Shown one piece after another: positions 22,276-35,081 of a DNA stretch of 64,000 bases. The translations under genes and the position numbers were made by a program. How positions within the stretch are numbered: the first letter of the stretch is position 1; every line of letters begins with the position of its first letter. Under the pieces are notes generated by a model. The model made no database searches, was not told the origin of the DNA, and worked only from the letters and a program-made list of their open reading frames with translations. The stretch comes from Episyrphus balteatus (taxonomy: Eukaryota; Arthropoda; Insecta; Diptera; Syrphidae). Location: assembly GCF_945859705.1 (NCBI RefSeq), contig NC_079136.1, forward strand, positions 127,817,027 to 127,881,026, in the 5' to 3' direction.

Positions 22276-24522
22276 TACTGTAGATAACATGGCATTATTT
22301 GCCCTTTTAAAATCTTCTTTCTCTCAATAAAATTCTAAAGAAACTTAGAAAAATCTGATTTCAAAATGTGATTTCTTTAGAAACTGACTTTTATCCTTTC
22401 AACAAGACACCTTAATACCTCTTCAATACTATTAACTCAACTTTACAAATTCTTTTCACTTACTTCTATTGAAAGTTCAATAAATAAAAAAAAATCCTTT
22501 CAACAAACACAAAAACAAAACAAAAAAAATAAATAACTCTTCGATGAATCATTCTGTCTCCACCCGAGCAGAACGAAACACAAAAATTGAAAATATTTTT
22601 GCTGCAAATTTTTCTCTCTCTCTCTTCATATCCATTAGCCTGAATTTAATTTTCTATACAAAAATAAAGCATCCTTTCACTGACTCTGTGAGTAAGTTAA
22701 AAGAGGACATGTTTTATCTTATTACAGAAAACAAATATAGAGAAAAGCAACGACGACGCCACCACAAGAAGAATATCCTTGCTCTTCCTTGGATGGTGTC
22801 TTAGAGACTCGCAAGGAAGCAATAAAATATACTCACGTTTTTCGCAAAATACATTTATAGCCAAGAAATATACTTCATATCCTTCTTTACGAACCCCGCT
22901 TATACCGTATATAGTCCCTTAAACGTATATTTTCTTCGTTCCAGTTGCAAATACAATTTTCACCAAGATGTGTCTGTCTATACATTCACTCCTGCTAAAT
23001 ATAAGGTTGGCAAGAACAAAAAAAAATAAAGAAATATTGCCTTCACTTTCTTTTTCGTAAATAATTTAGATAATATCCTGTGACTTATATATTCCTTATA
23101 GTTGCTCTGTTCCACACACTTCCTTGAAGGAAAAAGGCAGTCAGGATATGTTTGCTTATATTGATTTCTTCAAAAAACAGTGGATATTATATACATACAA
23201 CTTGGATCCTCTGGATTTTTGTATTTGAAACATCCTTCATGTCCTTTATTTTGAAACAGTTAGTAGTTTATGTGTCCTTTAAGACACACACAAAGTCTTG
23301 GCTCTCTCTCAAGTGTATTAACGTTTGTTTATTGTGCCAGGACATTCGTTTTCTAATATATATACCGACAGAAGGGAAACGAAAAAAATCTAAATTGATT
23401 GGACTCTATTTTTTCTATTTATCCACACAAAAAGGAGCAATGAACTAAACAAGAGTTTCCTAACCTTATACCACCAAGTGAGGTTGTTTTAAAATAAAAT
23501 AAAGGACACCCTTTTCAAAAAAACAGCTGTGCACAAGTATTTTAAGAAAAAAAAAAATGAAGAAAATAAAAAGTAAAAGTTATAAGAGGATATTGCACCC
23601 TTCAAAGGGAAAAAGGATATCACTGTGGGCACAAAATATTATAAACGCCAACAGAACATCGGTTAACGGTGATTATATTCCACCCCCTTTTTCCTCCCAT
23701 CAACTAGAACCCGACTAGAAAAAGCAAAACCAACGGTAAATTTCCCACGAAAGAAAATCGATTAGGGAAATTAAGCGAATAAAGGATTACACGCAAAAGG
23801 ACTTAATAAAATGAAGAACAAGAGCCCAACCAAAAGAGCTATTTGTTTTCTATTATTTTTTTTTTTTTGTTTTTTTTGTTTTTCTTCTTCTTTGTTGTTG
23901 GCTTTGGTTTTTAGAAATTTTGTAGAGAGTTCATTAAGAAGGTTTTTTTTTTGCTGCTGTTGCTATATTTTGGTGTCGGTATAAATTACGTGACTAATTT
24001 CTTAATTATCCGGGGAATTAACGTTTACTCTTATTTTTTTTGGTGGTGAAAAGAGGATTTTTCTTGGGTGTGGAGTACCTTTTTGCTCCAATATTTTTAC
24101 TTCTAACAAAAATGGGGAAAGTCAAATTGGGCGGTTTTTGGTCGATGTGAATGGAATATTTTATCACTAAAAGTTGAACATTTTAATTACTTAAGGCAAC
24201 AACAACACAATAGCAATGCGGCAGTAAATAAATTTATTGAAGCAGCAAAAACACGAAAAAATATCAGAAATATAATTTCAGACTAATCGGATTTTCAACG
24301 ACTCTTTGAATGAAAATTGATGGTAGATGGAATTCATTTCTTTTTTCTAAAGCAAACGCCTTAGGTTTGAGGCTTAGGGTCTTTTTTTTTAGGTTAAAAT
24401 TGAGGCTTTGAGAGAAACATAATAAAGAACTTCCTTGTTTTTTTTTGTTGTAAAGTTGTATTAACTAAGTTAAACTGTTGATTTCATATTTAAAGGGCTC
24501 AGAGGGAAAACTTAACTTGTAC
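22276..24522. other. sick intron, no gene seen
   Basis: A+T-rich with AAGGAT/ATCCTT and AAGGAC/GTCCTT motifs. Short open frames (for example 22544-22804) lack splice sites or family resemblance. Confidence 0.45.
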
Positions 24523-25416
24523 CTTGAAAAAGTTGAGATAACATTTTTCCATGACATTACGATGGTAGACAATGCCAAAAAAGTGGGTCCCGGAAGTCAG
24601 TCTGTCTGTCTGTCAGTCTGTAAACGAGCCTACAGCCTAAACGGATAGACCAATTTATGTCAAACTTGGTATGTGGCGTTATTTGGCGACTCTCCAGAGG
24701 GGTTTTTGGAATTAATTTTTTTGGACCAAAAATAACGGTACTTGTCATATACCGATTTTAGTAAAATTGAAATATCTCAAAAACGGCTCTAACGATTTTG
24801 TTTAAAAAATTCAAGTATTAGTTTAAAGCTAAGGTCTATCTGCTAATGAAAAAATTTTTTTTTGAAAATCATTATTAACGATACCTGCCATAGAACCGTT
24901 TTTTTTCAAATTCGATTATCTCCGAAACCGCTTATTCGATTTCAACGCAACTTTTTGTGAAGAAGCATTTACATAATTTAAATATAAACCAAAAATAACA
25001 TTTTTGGATTTTTAAGAAAATTTTGAAATTTTTTTTTTGAAAAATCAAATTTTCGAAAACGGGACATTGAATTTTTTTGAAATTTTGTTTTTAGATGTTG
25101 ATTAGTGATTTCTACAAAATGGCATACCAATTTTATTTTAAAACTTTTTTTGCAAAAAATTATTTATAAAAAATTAGTTTTTTAAAAAACGGCTTTAATG
25201 ATTTTGAAAATTTTTTTTTTCTAAAAATACATCTTAATATATCAATCAAAACTGCATACTTGTTTTCGAGGGCATATTGATTTCAGATTTTATTTTATTT
25301 TTTTAAAAAACGAATTTTATTTTTTTTTTCAAATTTCTATATAAAAAGTCTAAAAATTTAAGCAACTTTAACTCTAAGAGCAAGTTCGTGCGACCCAGTC
25401 GTGCATTTTATTTATT
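24523..25416 (+). repeat. dispersed repeat family R, near-complete copy
   Basis: It begins near GTTGAGATAACATTTTTCC, has a CTGTCTGTCTGTCAGTCTG tract at 24600-24620, then AAACGGATAGACC, CCAGAGGGGTTTTTGG, AAAAACGGCTCTAACG, and ends at GTGCGACCCAGTCGTGCATT. It lacks coding capacity. Copies at 44005 (+) and 57872 (-) are clearly the same element; the superfamily is not identified. Confidence 0.8.
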
Positions 25417-25519
25417 AGAACAATTTTACTGGAAGGAAACAAACTAACCCCCAATTTGATCAGTCTGTCTGTTCGTATCTCAATCAACTACCATGAAACG
25501 ATTTACTTGAAAATTGGTA

Positions 25520-26808
25520 GGGGAGAGTGGGGCAGTTTTGAACACGGGGCACATTTGAACACTGCATATAAAATTTTAGTATATCAATCTTTTTTAGAAG
25601 TATTTCGATATTTGAACCCGTCGACACGATATCCATAAATGTCAACGACTTTCCATCGTTATCTCGGCTGACTTTCAGATTTATAAGTGGAAGGTGATTT
25701 TTATAGTGGTTTTGCATTATTTCAGTTTTTTAGTTGTAAGAGTTTAAAAAAAAATTGGCACGTGGTTTCAAAACGCAATACAGTTTTTGTTAATGGTTAA
25801 TGAATTTAAAAACTAATTGACGGTGAATTTTTGAATGAATTTATTAATGTTAAATATTTATTCAACATTTTATGTCGTTGACACAGTGGGGGCAGTTTTG
25901 AACAAGTATGGTGGGGCACTTTTGAACATGTTCAAAACCGCCCCGAGCAGTTTGTGTCGGACATTTTAAGGGCACTTGAATGTGTTTTATTTAATAAATC
26001 GTAATGTTCTTATAAAAAAAATAATGAAACTAGCATTTGTGGGCAAAATTAAAGAAAAAATGGGAATTTGTACAACATAATTGAAGATTTAAAAAAATGC
26101 CTGAATTCTTCAAGTTCTGCTAGACTGTTCTTGATGAGAACTCGATTATATACCGCTTAAGCGTTATAGAAATTAAAGTCAAGCTACCTACACCAATTAA
26201 TGCTCCTGATACATGAAGAACATCTGCTTTGTTAACATTTGGATTTAATGTCTAGAAATATATCTATACATTTATATTGAAAATAAATCTATTTTACTCT
26301 GAGAAGCATAAATGGTATGAATTCCATTTTTCTAAGATATTTTAAATGAATTTTTCTTGGTTTTTGTTTTTCTTTTGAACTTATAAATGTGATAATCTGA
26401 TAACTATAGTTTAAATTTTAATGTTATTTTTTCTGAGTTTTTATTATTTGTTGGTTAATTGAATATGATATAATAATCAATTTGGAGTTTTTGTATATTC
26501 TTATTAAAAAACTAATAAAAAGTTAAGTATTATTTATTCATTACAAAGAAATTAATACTGATGTTCAAAACTGCCCCTTTTATGTTCAAAACTGCCCCAT
26601 ACATGGGGCACTTTTGAACATAAGATCTAATATTGGTTAAAAATTAAAATTAAATATAAATAATATGCTAAAATAACCAGCTATAATTTAAAATCGAAGT
26701 TCAATATCACTGCTTTATATGAATAAACTTAACAGATCAATAAATCGAATAAATATCTTTCTAGCAGTTGCGAAAGCAAAAAGTGTTCAAAACTGCCCCA
26801 CTCTCCCC
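25520..26808. mobile_element. TA-flanked inverted-repeat element with GGGGAGAGTGGGGCAG ends
   Basis: The inverted ends share about 26 identical bases beginning GGGGAGAGTGGGGCAGTTTT, with TA on each side (25518-25519, 26809-26810). The GGGGCA...TTTGAACA motif is repeated inside near 25547, 25889-25945 and 26563-26620 in both orientations. No coding capacity is seen. Confidence 0.75.
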
Positions 26809-26810
26809 TA

Positions 26811-27756
26811 CATGATTTCCCTTGAGGTGTTTTTTTTTTTTTTTTTTTTCTCAAAAAAAAAATAGTACGCTTGATAGGTATTAAATAAACAAAACATAAA
26901 GGGAAAAAAGAACCAATTGCACTTAAGGGTATCTCACATTTTATTAGAAGATTATTTTTGAAAGCTTACCTACTTTAAACTAGCTTAGGGTTTTGTTATG
27001 TTTTTTTTTATATGTTTGTAGTAAAAAAACATTTTAAAATTTGTTAAGAGTGTTACTATAAATGATCTTTTAAATTTAACATCCTGAAAGAAAACTCTAA
27101 GGACCACTTTTGAAAATTTTGCTTTTGTGAAAAATAAATATAAATATAACCGACTGCGCAGAAAATCTAGTTACCATTACAACACAATATTATTTGTCAT
27201 AAATTGATCCACAAAGTTTTTACTTTGAAAAATTAGATTTTGAAATTTATTTAAAAAAAAATATTACGCATACGCCACAGTGTCCGATTATGTTTTTCTG
27301 AGTTAAACTTTAAAACTAGAAAAAACTAGGTACAAGGTTTACAGACTTGAAATTGTTTCTTAGTTTATTTGCGAAATTAAAATGTTTTTAGACAGACAAG
27401 TGTTTGGCAGCCATTTTTAGAAATAGAAAATTGTCTATGGATTTTGTTCATTAAAGAAATTAAATTAAACTTTTTTTGTCAAACAACTGACTTGAAAGCT
27501 TCTGTGAAAAAGATGTTCCAGTAAACAAATAAATTAAGTACAACTTATTTATCAGGCAGCTGAAATAACACTTTAATACGTATTTTATTTCTCAAATTGT
27601 GCCATGGGCGTTTGACACAAGAGGAATTATTTTACAATATTCAAATGAACAGAAAAAAAAAAATCAAAAAAATGTAATATGTATTCCAAATTAGAAACAA
27701 ATTTTAAATCAAATTTTAAAAAAATATATTTTATTTTTAAATACATCAAGTACCAA
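26811..27756. other. sick intron between two mobile elements, nothing seen
   Basis: Plain A+T-rich sequence between the 25520-26808 element and the giant palindrome. Confidence 0.45.
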
Positions 27757-27759
27757 TTA

Positions 27760-30060
27760 CACTGGTCTGCAAGAAAATCCTTCTTTAAATAAAACTATAC
27801 ATACATCATAAAATATACTTTTGTTGCTAGGAAAAACAAATTTGAAGCTTTAAAAAGTAGTGTATGGAATGGTTTATTAGTGGAGTAACTAAAGCTCAAA
27901 AATTGGCAATATTAGGGAACCCGGCCGAACAGCTTAGAATTTGATGATCTTTTTTTTCAAACGTCGGTAATTAAAAATACTTTAAAGTCTATAGATTAAA
28001 AATTGCCGGTGTTGCCGTTTTGATTTTTTAAATTTAATTGAAGATTTTTGTGAACAAAAACAAATTTTTTTCAAAAATTTTTCTTAAATTTCATAAATTA
28101 ATTGATGCCAAAAGATTGTCTAGGAAATTCAAGGAAAAAAAATATATGGGAGTGAGGGACAATCTTCCATCGTTCAAGCGATAGATGCAATTTTCTTATT
28201 AATTGACTTCAAATACAAAAAAAAAAATATTTGAACACAACGGCAACACCTACATTGTAGGTGTTCAACCTCAGCTGAATATGGTAAATCACCCAATGAA
28301 TCACAGGCCAGTCTAATAAATCTCAACTATAACTACGAAAGCAGATTTTATTCAAGAGAATTATCAGCTCACTGTTTAATTTGATTAGTTTTGAACCAGA
28401 AATATTTTCTTTTAAGAGTGATACCTACAATATTCAAATATACATTTTTTAAAAGCTAGAAGCTTAGTCATATATGTAAAATTAAAATTAAGTTAATTGA
28501 ATGAACGGCTTTTGAAAGAATGGTAATTGAACTCAGATTTTTGAAAAAAAAAAATTATTGAAAAAATTTTAACATTTCGTTTTTTAAACTTCATCGTAAT
28601 ATAAAATGCATTTATTTTCAAATTTTTTTGGCCGCATTTATTATGATTTTAAATTATAAAAGGAAATGTCAATATGTATTACGGTTTATGAAAAAAATTA
28701 AAAAGTATTTCATTTTCGAAGAACTTTTTTTAATAAAAGTTTTGAAAAAAAATGTAACTTATTTTTTTTTTTAAGTTCAACATCTAAACATAAAATTATT
28801 TTTTATTCATTTAATAACCCTTACTGTTGAAAGTTAAAACGCAAAAATTTAAAGTTCCTATTTACCACAGTCTTTGAGAAAATTAATTATTTCAATGCAA
28901 AAATTCAGTTTTAATAAAAAAAAACCATTGAAATGAAGTAATTTTTCATTTTTTTTTTCAAAAGTGTGATATATTTTACCTTTTTTGCTTCGAAATTCAT
29001 TTGATAATATTTATGGCCAAAAATTTTTTTTAAATAAATTCATATTTTATTAGAAAAAGTTTGGAAAAAAGTCATTTTAAATTTTTCTAATAACATTTTT
29101 TTTTTTAATTCTGAGTTTGAGAACCATTTTTTCAAAAAGCCTTGATTAAATTTAGTGGATTTAAATTTAAGAGATAAGAATGAGCTTCTGGCTTTTTAAA
29201 AATGTATTTTAAAATATTGTAGGTGTTGCCGTTGTTTTCTAAATATTTTTTTTGTGTTTGAGGTCAGAATGTTAGAAAATTGCATTTATTGCTTAAACGA
29301 TGGAAGATTGTCCCTTACTGACTTTTATATATTTTCCTTAAATTACCTAGAGAATCTTTTGCTATCATTTGTTTTATGAAATTTAAGCAAAAAAATGGTT
29401 TTGTTAAAAAAAATTAATTTTAATTTAAAAAAAACAATACGGCAACACCGGCAATTTTTAATCTATAGACTTTAAAGTATTTTTAATTACCTACGTTTGA
29501 AAAAAAAAAAATCGTCAAAATCTGAGCTGTTCGGCCGGGTACCCTAATAATTTGCTTTAGTTACTCTACTATATCACTGATAAGATATTTCTAAATAGAA
29601 AAATTGTATAAAAAAATTAAAATACGTATAAATTTGTTATAATGTATTTTATTATAGTTTTCTTTACATATTTGACTTTTTATATCCATTTTCCTTAATT
29701 AAGGTGTTTTTGTTTTTGTGGGATTAACTAAAAACTGCAGGATTTCAATATTTTTGCTGTTTTTTTTTTTCAATTAGTGTCTTAAAATGTGTGTAAACTT
29801 TTATTTATAAATACAAATTTGTTGTCATATGATAGATCATATTATGAGAAATAAGTCCTCCAAATTTGATCTGACTACGAATATTAGTTTTATTTTTGTA
29901 CTAGGTCAACCGAATATAAAAGGGTTATTTTCTAAAACTACTCATATTTTTTAAAAATCATTAAAAAAAAAATTATTTAGATTCAGGAATGTCAAATCTT
30001 TCATAATTTCAAAAAATTATTTGAAGAAGAAAAAAAAAAGTTAAATTTTGCAGACCAGTG
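27760..30060. mobile_element. giant imperfect palindrome element, 2.3 kb
   Basis: The tips CACTGGTCTGCAA (27760) and its inverse (30060) are flanked by TTA on both sides (27757-27759, 30061-30063). Most of the element folds back on itself. Arm 27878-28254 pairs with 29213-29578, and pairing continues inward from 28424 and 29213 to a centre near 28820. Well-conserved paired blocks include CCCGGCCGAACAGCT, ACTTTAAAGTCTATAGATTA and GACAATCTTCCATCGTT. The right arm has about 370 extra bases near its outer end. The superfamily is uncertain: CACTG ends with a 3 bp duplication fit CACTA-like or Harbinger-like elements. Confidence 0.75.
28255..28422. repeat. patch inserted in the palindrome's left arm, copied from the sick intron at 38048-38210
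   Basis: 28261-28423 matches 38048-38210 at 160 of 163 positions with no gaps. It splits the palindrome arm between two copies of ACCTACA (28248-28254 and 28423-28429). Confidence 0.85.
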
Positions 30061-30078
30061 TTATCACTTGAAAAAACT

Positions 30079-30320
30079 ATCGTTTTTTTTTCAATGCAGT
30101 AATTTTTTTTTTTTTCAATGGAAAATATTTTTGTTTGCAATAAAAATTGTATTTTCAATGCAATTTTTTTTTTTTTTAATGTAAAATAGTTTTATTTGCA
30201 ATATATGTATATTTTTTTTTTTGCAAAGCAAATTTTTCAGTTGCAATAGGTAAATACTTTTTTTAATGCAATTTTTTTTATTTGCAATAAATATTTTTTT
30301 TTTTAATAAAATGATTTTTT
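30079..30320. repeat. low-complexity TTTGCAATAAA / T-run repeats
   Basis: Five or so units of TTTGCAATA or CAATGCAAT are separated by runs of 10-15 T, about 40 bp apart, immediately outside the palindrome element. Confidence 0.55.
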
Positions 30321-32619
30321 ACAACCCTGCCTGCGACCAATTTTTTTTTTCAAGCTTTTGTGCCATATTTTTTTGCAAAAATTGGGAAAATAAAAAGATT
30401 GGATAACTTTGAATGGAAATTGACCATGTATTTGGGAGACATTTGACACGTTTGAAAAAGATCTAAAATTTTTACCAAGAATAAACTAGATGTTTTGAAT
30501 CGAAATATTTCTTTGAGTGCATTTGGTGAAGTAAATGAAACTGAAGTAAAATTTTCGCTGTCAAAAAAAAAAACATCGTTATCATAATTTTTCTGACAAA
30601 TTGGTTCATTTTTTTTTTTGTTAACAAAGAGAAGATATTAAATCCCCAGTCTTTTAAACAAATTCATTCATTTATTTCGAACATTATTTTGATGACGTCT
30701 GGTACACATTTGGCATTTATACTTCATGAATATTGCAAGCAATTATCAGCTGATATCTCTCTTCCCGTCAAAAGTCTTAATCATTAAATTTTAAATCCTC
30801 CCATGAAAAAAAAAGATCCAATATGTATTCCATTTCAATTTGAAGAATTCAGAAAAAAATTAATGTTTCCAAGAAGTACCACTTTGGGATGTGTTATATA
30901 CGAGCTTTGTTCGTCCTTTTTTTTTTTTTCTTGTAAAACGATGACGATATCAGCTCTTTTCCAAAGTACCTATAAAGTCGATGCTTGTGTTAAATATGCT
31001 CTCTTTCTGTGTTTCTTTTTTTTTTTTATTATTTTTTAACCATAAATAGCTCACAAGGGCCTACTTCTTTTATTGATTTCTTGATGTGCTTGTTCTCTGT
31101 TACCAACATAAAAGACGTATGCCTTTAGCATAGGCAAAAGCAACACAAAAAAAATAAACCTCAACGTTACACATTTTGCTTCAATAAACCCAATCGATAT
31201 GCCTATTAGTAGTTATGAATATCCATTTATGGCAAAGCACAATCATCGTTTGTTGAACTTTCTAAAGAAAAAAAAAAGAAAGGGTGGTTTAGAGAGGTTT
31301 TAGAAGAGAACCGACAACGACGACTATGATGGCTCATAGACTTTCATAAAAAAATAAAACCTATAATACTTGTAGTTTGCCCTATACACGTGCGTTTTTT
31401 TGTGTAACCTCGTTCTAAGCCCCCAAAAGGTGAGGATAAAAAGCTTGTCATATATATTTTCAACAAAAGTCTACTATATCCACCTTTAATTCTATTTTCG
31501 ATTAATTTAAGTCGTCTGGAAGCCTTTGAAAAATTATTAAATTGGATTTATACAAAGTTGAAGTAGAAATGAATAAATATAAAAAAAAAAAAAAATGAGT
31601 CACACACTGGCTCGAATGTGAAAATATGAATATGTAAGTCAAAACCCAGAGCCAGACAGTTTTAATGTGTCAAACCCCCACCCAACTTTGTGCAGCCCAT
31701 AATAATATTGCATCAGCAGTGTATAGCACACCAATATGCTGCTTCGTTTTGTGGATAAGTTCAATTGAGTGAAACACCCTCTCCTTTCACTATAACACCC
31801 GTTTATTTTTCATATTTTTTTTTTTTTTTTTGTTTTTTCTTCCGCCCAATATAATTCACAGTGTGATGGTGCATGGAAAAGAGAGAGAGACAAAGAGGAT
31901 ATATATTGAAAGGCGACACGAACTTTGTGAATAAATTGAGCAAGCAAAATGCTGAATGCTAACGAAGTTGGAATATTATAATTCAGGATATTAAAAAAAA
32001 AAAAAAAAAAACAAGAAGAAGGAGAAGGAAAAAATAAGAGTAAAAGGGTTGATGGGCCATATACACATAAAAGAGGACTTCAAGACAGATAAGAGAGATC
32101 GTGGGACAGATGCAATAAAAAAAAAAAAGCACTTAAGAATTATAATACCTTCTAAGTGCCAAGTTCCTGGGAGATGGGTATGGTTGGTGTGGCTGATGTG
32201 ATATGGTTGAATGCGGGAAACTCTTACTTAATAGCTTTTGAAGGCTCAACTACTGTCCCCAATATGTTTTTTTTTTTTTTCTTCTTGATGTTGAAGCTAA
32301 AAGTTTGAATGTTATGTGTGTTCGGGAATTATTGTAGTTTTCTATGTGTCGACTGAAAGTCTGATGATAGAAATAAGACTATTTTTCCAATACGTCTGGC
32401 ATTCAACTGACGTCTGGTAGCTTTTAGAAAATAGTCAATATTTCTATTTTATGACGAAGCATAGACAAATACAAGCATTTTGATTAAAACCATCCAATTT
32501 TTTCCTTAGGAAAAGTTAAAGTGATTTTTAAAGTGAAATATCTGCTAAACGGTTTCAAAAAATATGCCAAATGCGATATTTTAAGACAATTTTATGAAAG
32601 GATATTTTCTGCCAGACAC
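30321..32619. other. sick intron, no gene seen
   Basis: A+T-rich with poly-A/T tracts (31584-31596, 31816-31832 and 31991-32010). No feature supported. Confidence 0.45.
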
Positions 32620-33915
32620 AAAATCTTAAAAAAAATAGATTTGTAATTTTTTAACCTAAATGAATAGGCTTATTCATTCTGAACTCATATCTGTAAACCA
32701 AATCAAGTTTCGAGACCTTGCTCCGAAAATATCTGCTTCCGAATGTTAAAATGTGGGAAATTTAAAATATTTCGATTGCAAATAATTCAGCAACCAGAAG
32801 TGCAAAAATCTTTTGGTTTTCAGTTATGTATAGAGCTTCAAGAGACCTTCCTTTTAATGTATCACTCGATGGATTTAGAAAATTTTTTTGAAAATCCATT
32901 ATTTTTAGGCAAGGGGTTAACCTTGATTTTTTAGCGAAAATCTTAAAAAAAATAGATTTGTAATTTTTCAACCTTAATGAATAGGCTTATTCATTCTGAA
33001 CTCATATCTGTAAACCAAATCTAGTTTCGACACCTTGATTCGAAAATATTTGCTTCCGAATGTAAAAATGTAAGAAATTTAAAATATTTCGATGTAAAAT
33101 AATTCAGCAAAAAACGTGCAAAAAACTTTTGGTTTTCAGTTATGAATAGAGCTTCAAAAGGCCTTTTTTTGATGTACCACTTGAGGGATTTAGACAACTT
33201 TTTTGAAAATTCATTATTTTTAGGCAAGGGGTTAACCTTGATTTTTTCGCGAAAATCTTAAAAAAAATAGATTTGTAATTTTTTAACCTAAATGAATAGG
33301 CTTATTCATTCTGAAGTCATATCTGTAAACCAAATCTAGTTTCGACACCTTGATTCGAAAATATTTGCTTCCGAATGTAAAAATGTAAGAAATTTAAAAT
33401 ATTTCGATTGCAAATAATTCAGCAAAAAACGTGCAAAAAACTTTTGGTTTTTAGTTATGTATAGAGCTTCAAGAGACCTTCCTTTTAATGTATCACTCGA
33501 TGGATTTAGAAAATTTTTTTGAAAATCCATTATTTTTAGGCAAGGGGTTAACCTTGATTTTTTCGCGAAAATTTAAAAAAAAATAGATTTGTAATTTTTT
33601 AACCTAAATGAATAGGCTTATTCATTCTGAACTCATATCTGTAAACCAAATCTAGTTTCGACACCTTGATTCGAAAATATTTGCTTCCGAATGTAAAAAT
33701 GTAAGAAAATTGAAATATTTCGATGGAAAATAATTCAGCAAAAAACGTGCAAAAAACTTTTGGTTTTCAGTTATGAATAGAGCTTCAAAAGGCCTTTTTT
33801 TGATGTACCACTTGAGGGACTCAGAGAACTTTTTTGAAAATTCATTATTTTTAGGCAAGGGACCTTGACTTTTTCGCGAAAATCTTAAAAAAATAGATTT
33901 GTAATTTTTTTTACA
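32620..33915 (+). repeat. four-unit ~315 bp tandem array with alternating A and B units
   Basis: Units begin at AAAATCTTAAAAAAAATAGA near 32620, 32937, 33252, 33568 and (partial) 33879. Units 1 and 3 carry CTTCAAGAGACCTTCCTTTT and ATCACTCGATGG. Units 2 and 4 carry CTTCAAAAGGCCTTTTTTTG and ACCACTTGAGGG. So a dimer was formed first and then duplicated. Open frames on both strands through it are accidental. Confidence 0.9.
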
Positions 33916-35081
33916 TAAAAGTCCGGTATATATACAAACAGTTTTTTATTTAAGTTTATTATTATTTTAATGAAGCATTAATAAAATGCATAACATATCC
34001 CGAAAAAATCTAATCGAGTTGAGAAAAGTTCCAGAAAAATAGCAAAGAAATGTTCAAACAAAATACAAAAGCCTCTCACAAACAATTAATTAAAAGAAGA
34101 TTCTAATTTATAAAAACTCTATTCGAAGCTTCTATTTCGGTCTATTTGTATGTAATCAAAGTTCTAAAGCTCCACCGTTATTCGAATTCACTATAAAAGA
34201 ATCAAAAGATTAAAACTGCTCCAAAGTAGTGCTTGATAAATATATCAACTTTATTTAATTTCACGAAGAAAAACTTTTTATGAAAAAAAAAAAAAGGATT
34301 CTTTTCCATTCCTTCCAATAAAATTGTTCACTTATTGATCTTACAAAACTCCAACAACAACAACAAATTAAGACTCCAAAACTGCACGAAATTTCTTCTT
34401 TTGGTGCGTGACAAAATTGCACCAAACAAAAACACTACAACAATACCTATACCAATTTATTGTCATTTCATTGTATATTTCTTTGCGCTAAAGACTCGTT
34501 CCGAAAAATTTTTAACCATCGCCATATCGTGTGCTTGTCTTTCACTTAAGAACTTTAACCAAAGTCACGTTCACCATAAAATTCTACGTGCAACTGGCAC
34601 AAAACAAAAAAAAAAAAAAACAAAAAATTTTCTACAAAATTAAAGCAAAAGAATATAACATACAAGGATGTGTGTTGTGTGTTGCAACTGAACAGAGATA
34701 TATCTACTTATTATCTCTAAGAGACATACAAAAAAAAAAAAAAAAAAAAAAACAACATACAAACAAGGACCTCGTCAACTATTTAAGTTGAAGAGCACAA
34801 AACACAGAAAAGAAAAAGTTGTTCTAAAGAAGTCGTCATGTCCTTAAGGCAGTGAAGTTTTTTTTTTTCTTGTTTTTTTTTTATAAAAGGTTAGTACTTA
34901 ACCTTAGGAGAAACAACAAAATTAGGATTCTAAAAGGAACAAAAACAAACTTTCAGATTTATTTGTGTTAACAAGGACTTTTTTAATAAGTGTTTGTTCT
35001 GTGACCTTTGCTTTTTCATCCTTTAAGGACACTTTTTCGGTTTCATTAAAAATTTCATTTTTTTCCATTTTTTCATTTTAG
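33916..35081. other. sick intron ending in the exon 1 acceptor
   Basis: A+T-rich with long A runs (34605-34620, 34731-34752). The final 40 bases form a pyrimidine tract leading to AG at 35080-35081. Confidence 0.6.

Noticed and set aside
33021..33858. Several similar 64-69 codon antisense frames
   Set aside because: They repeat because the underlying DNA is a tandem array. No start context, and both unit types also give chance frames on the + strand.
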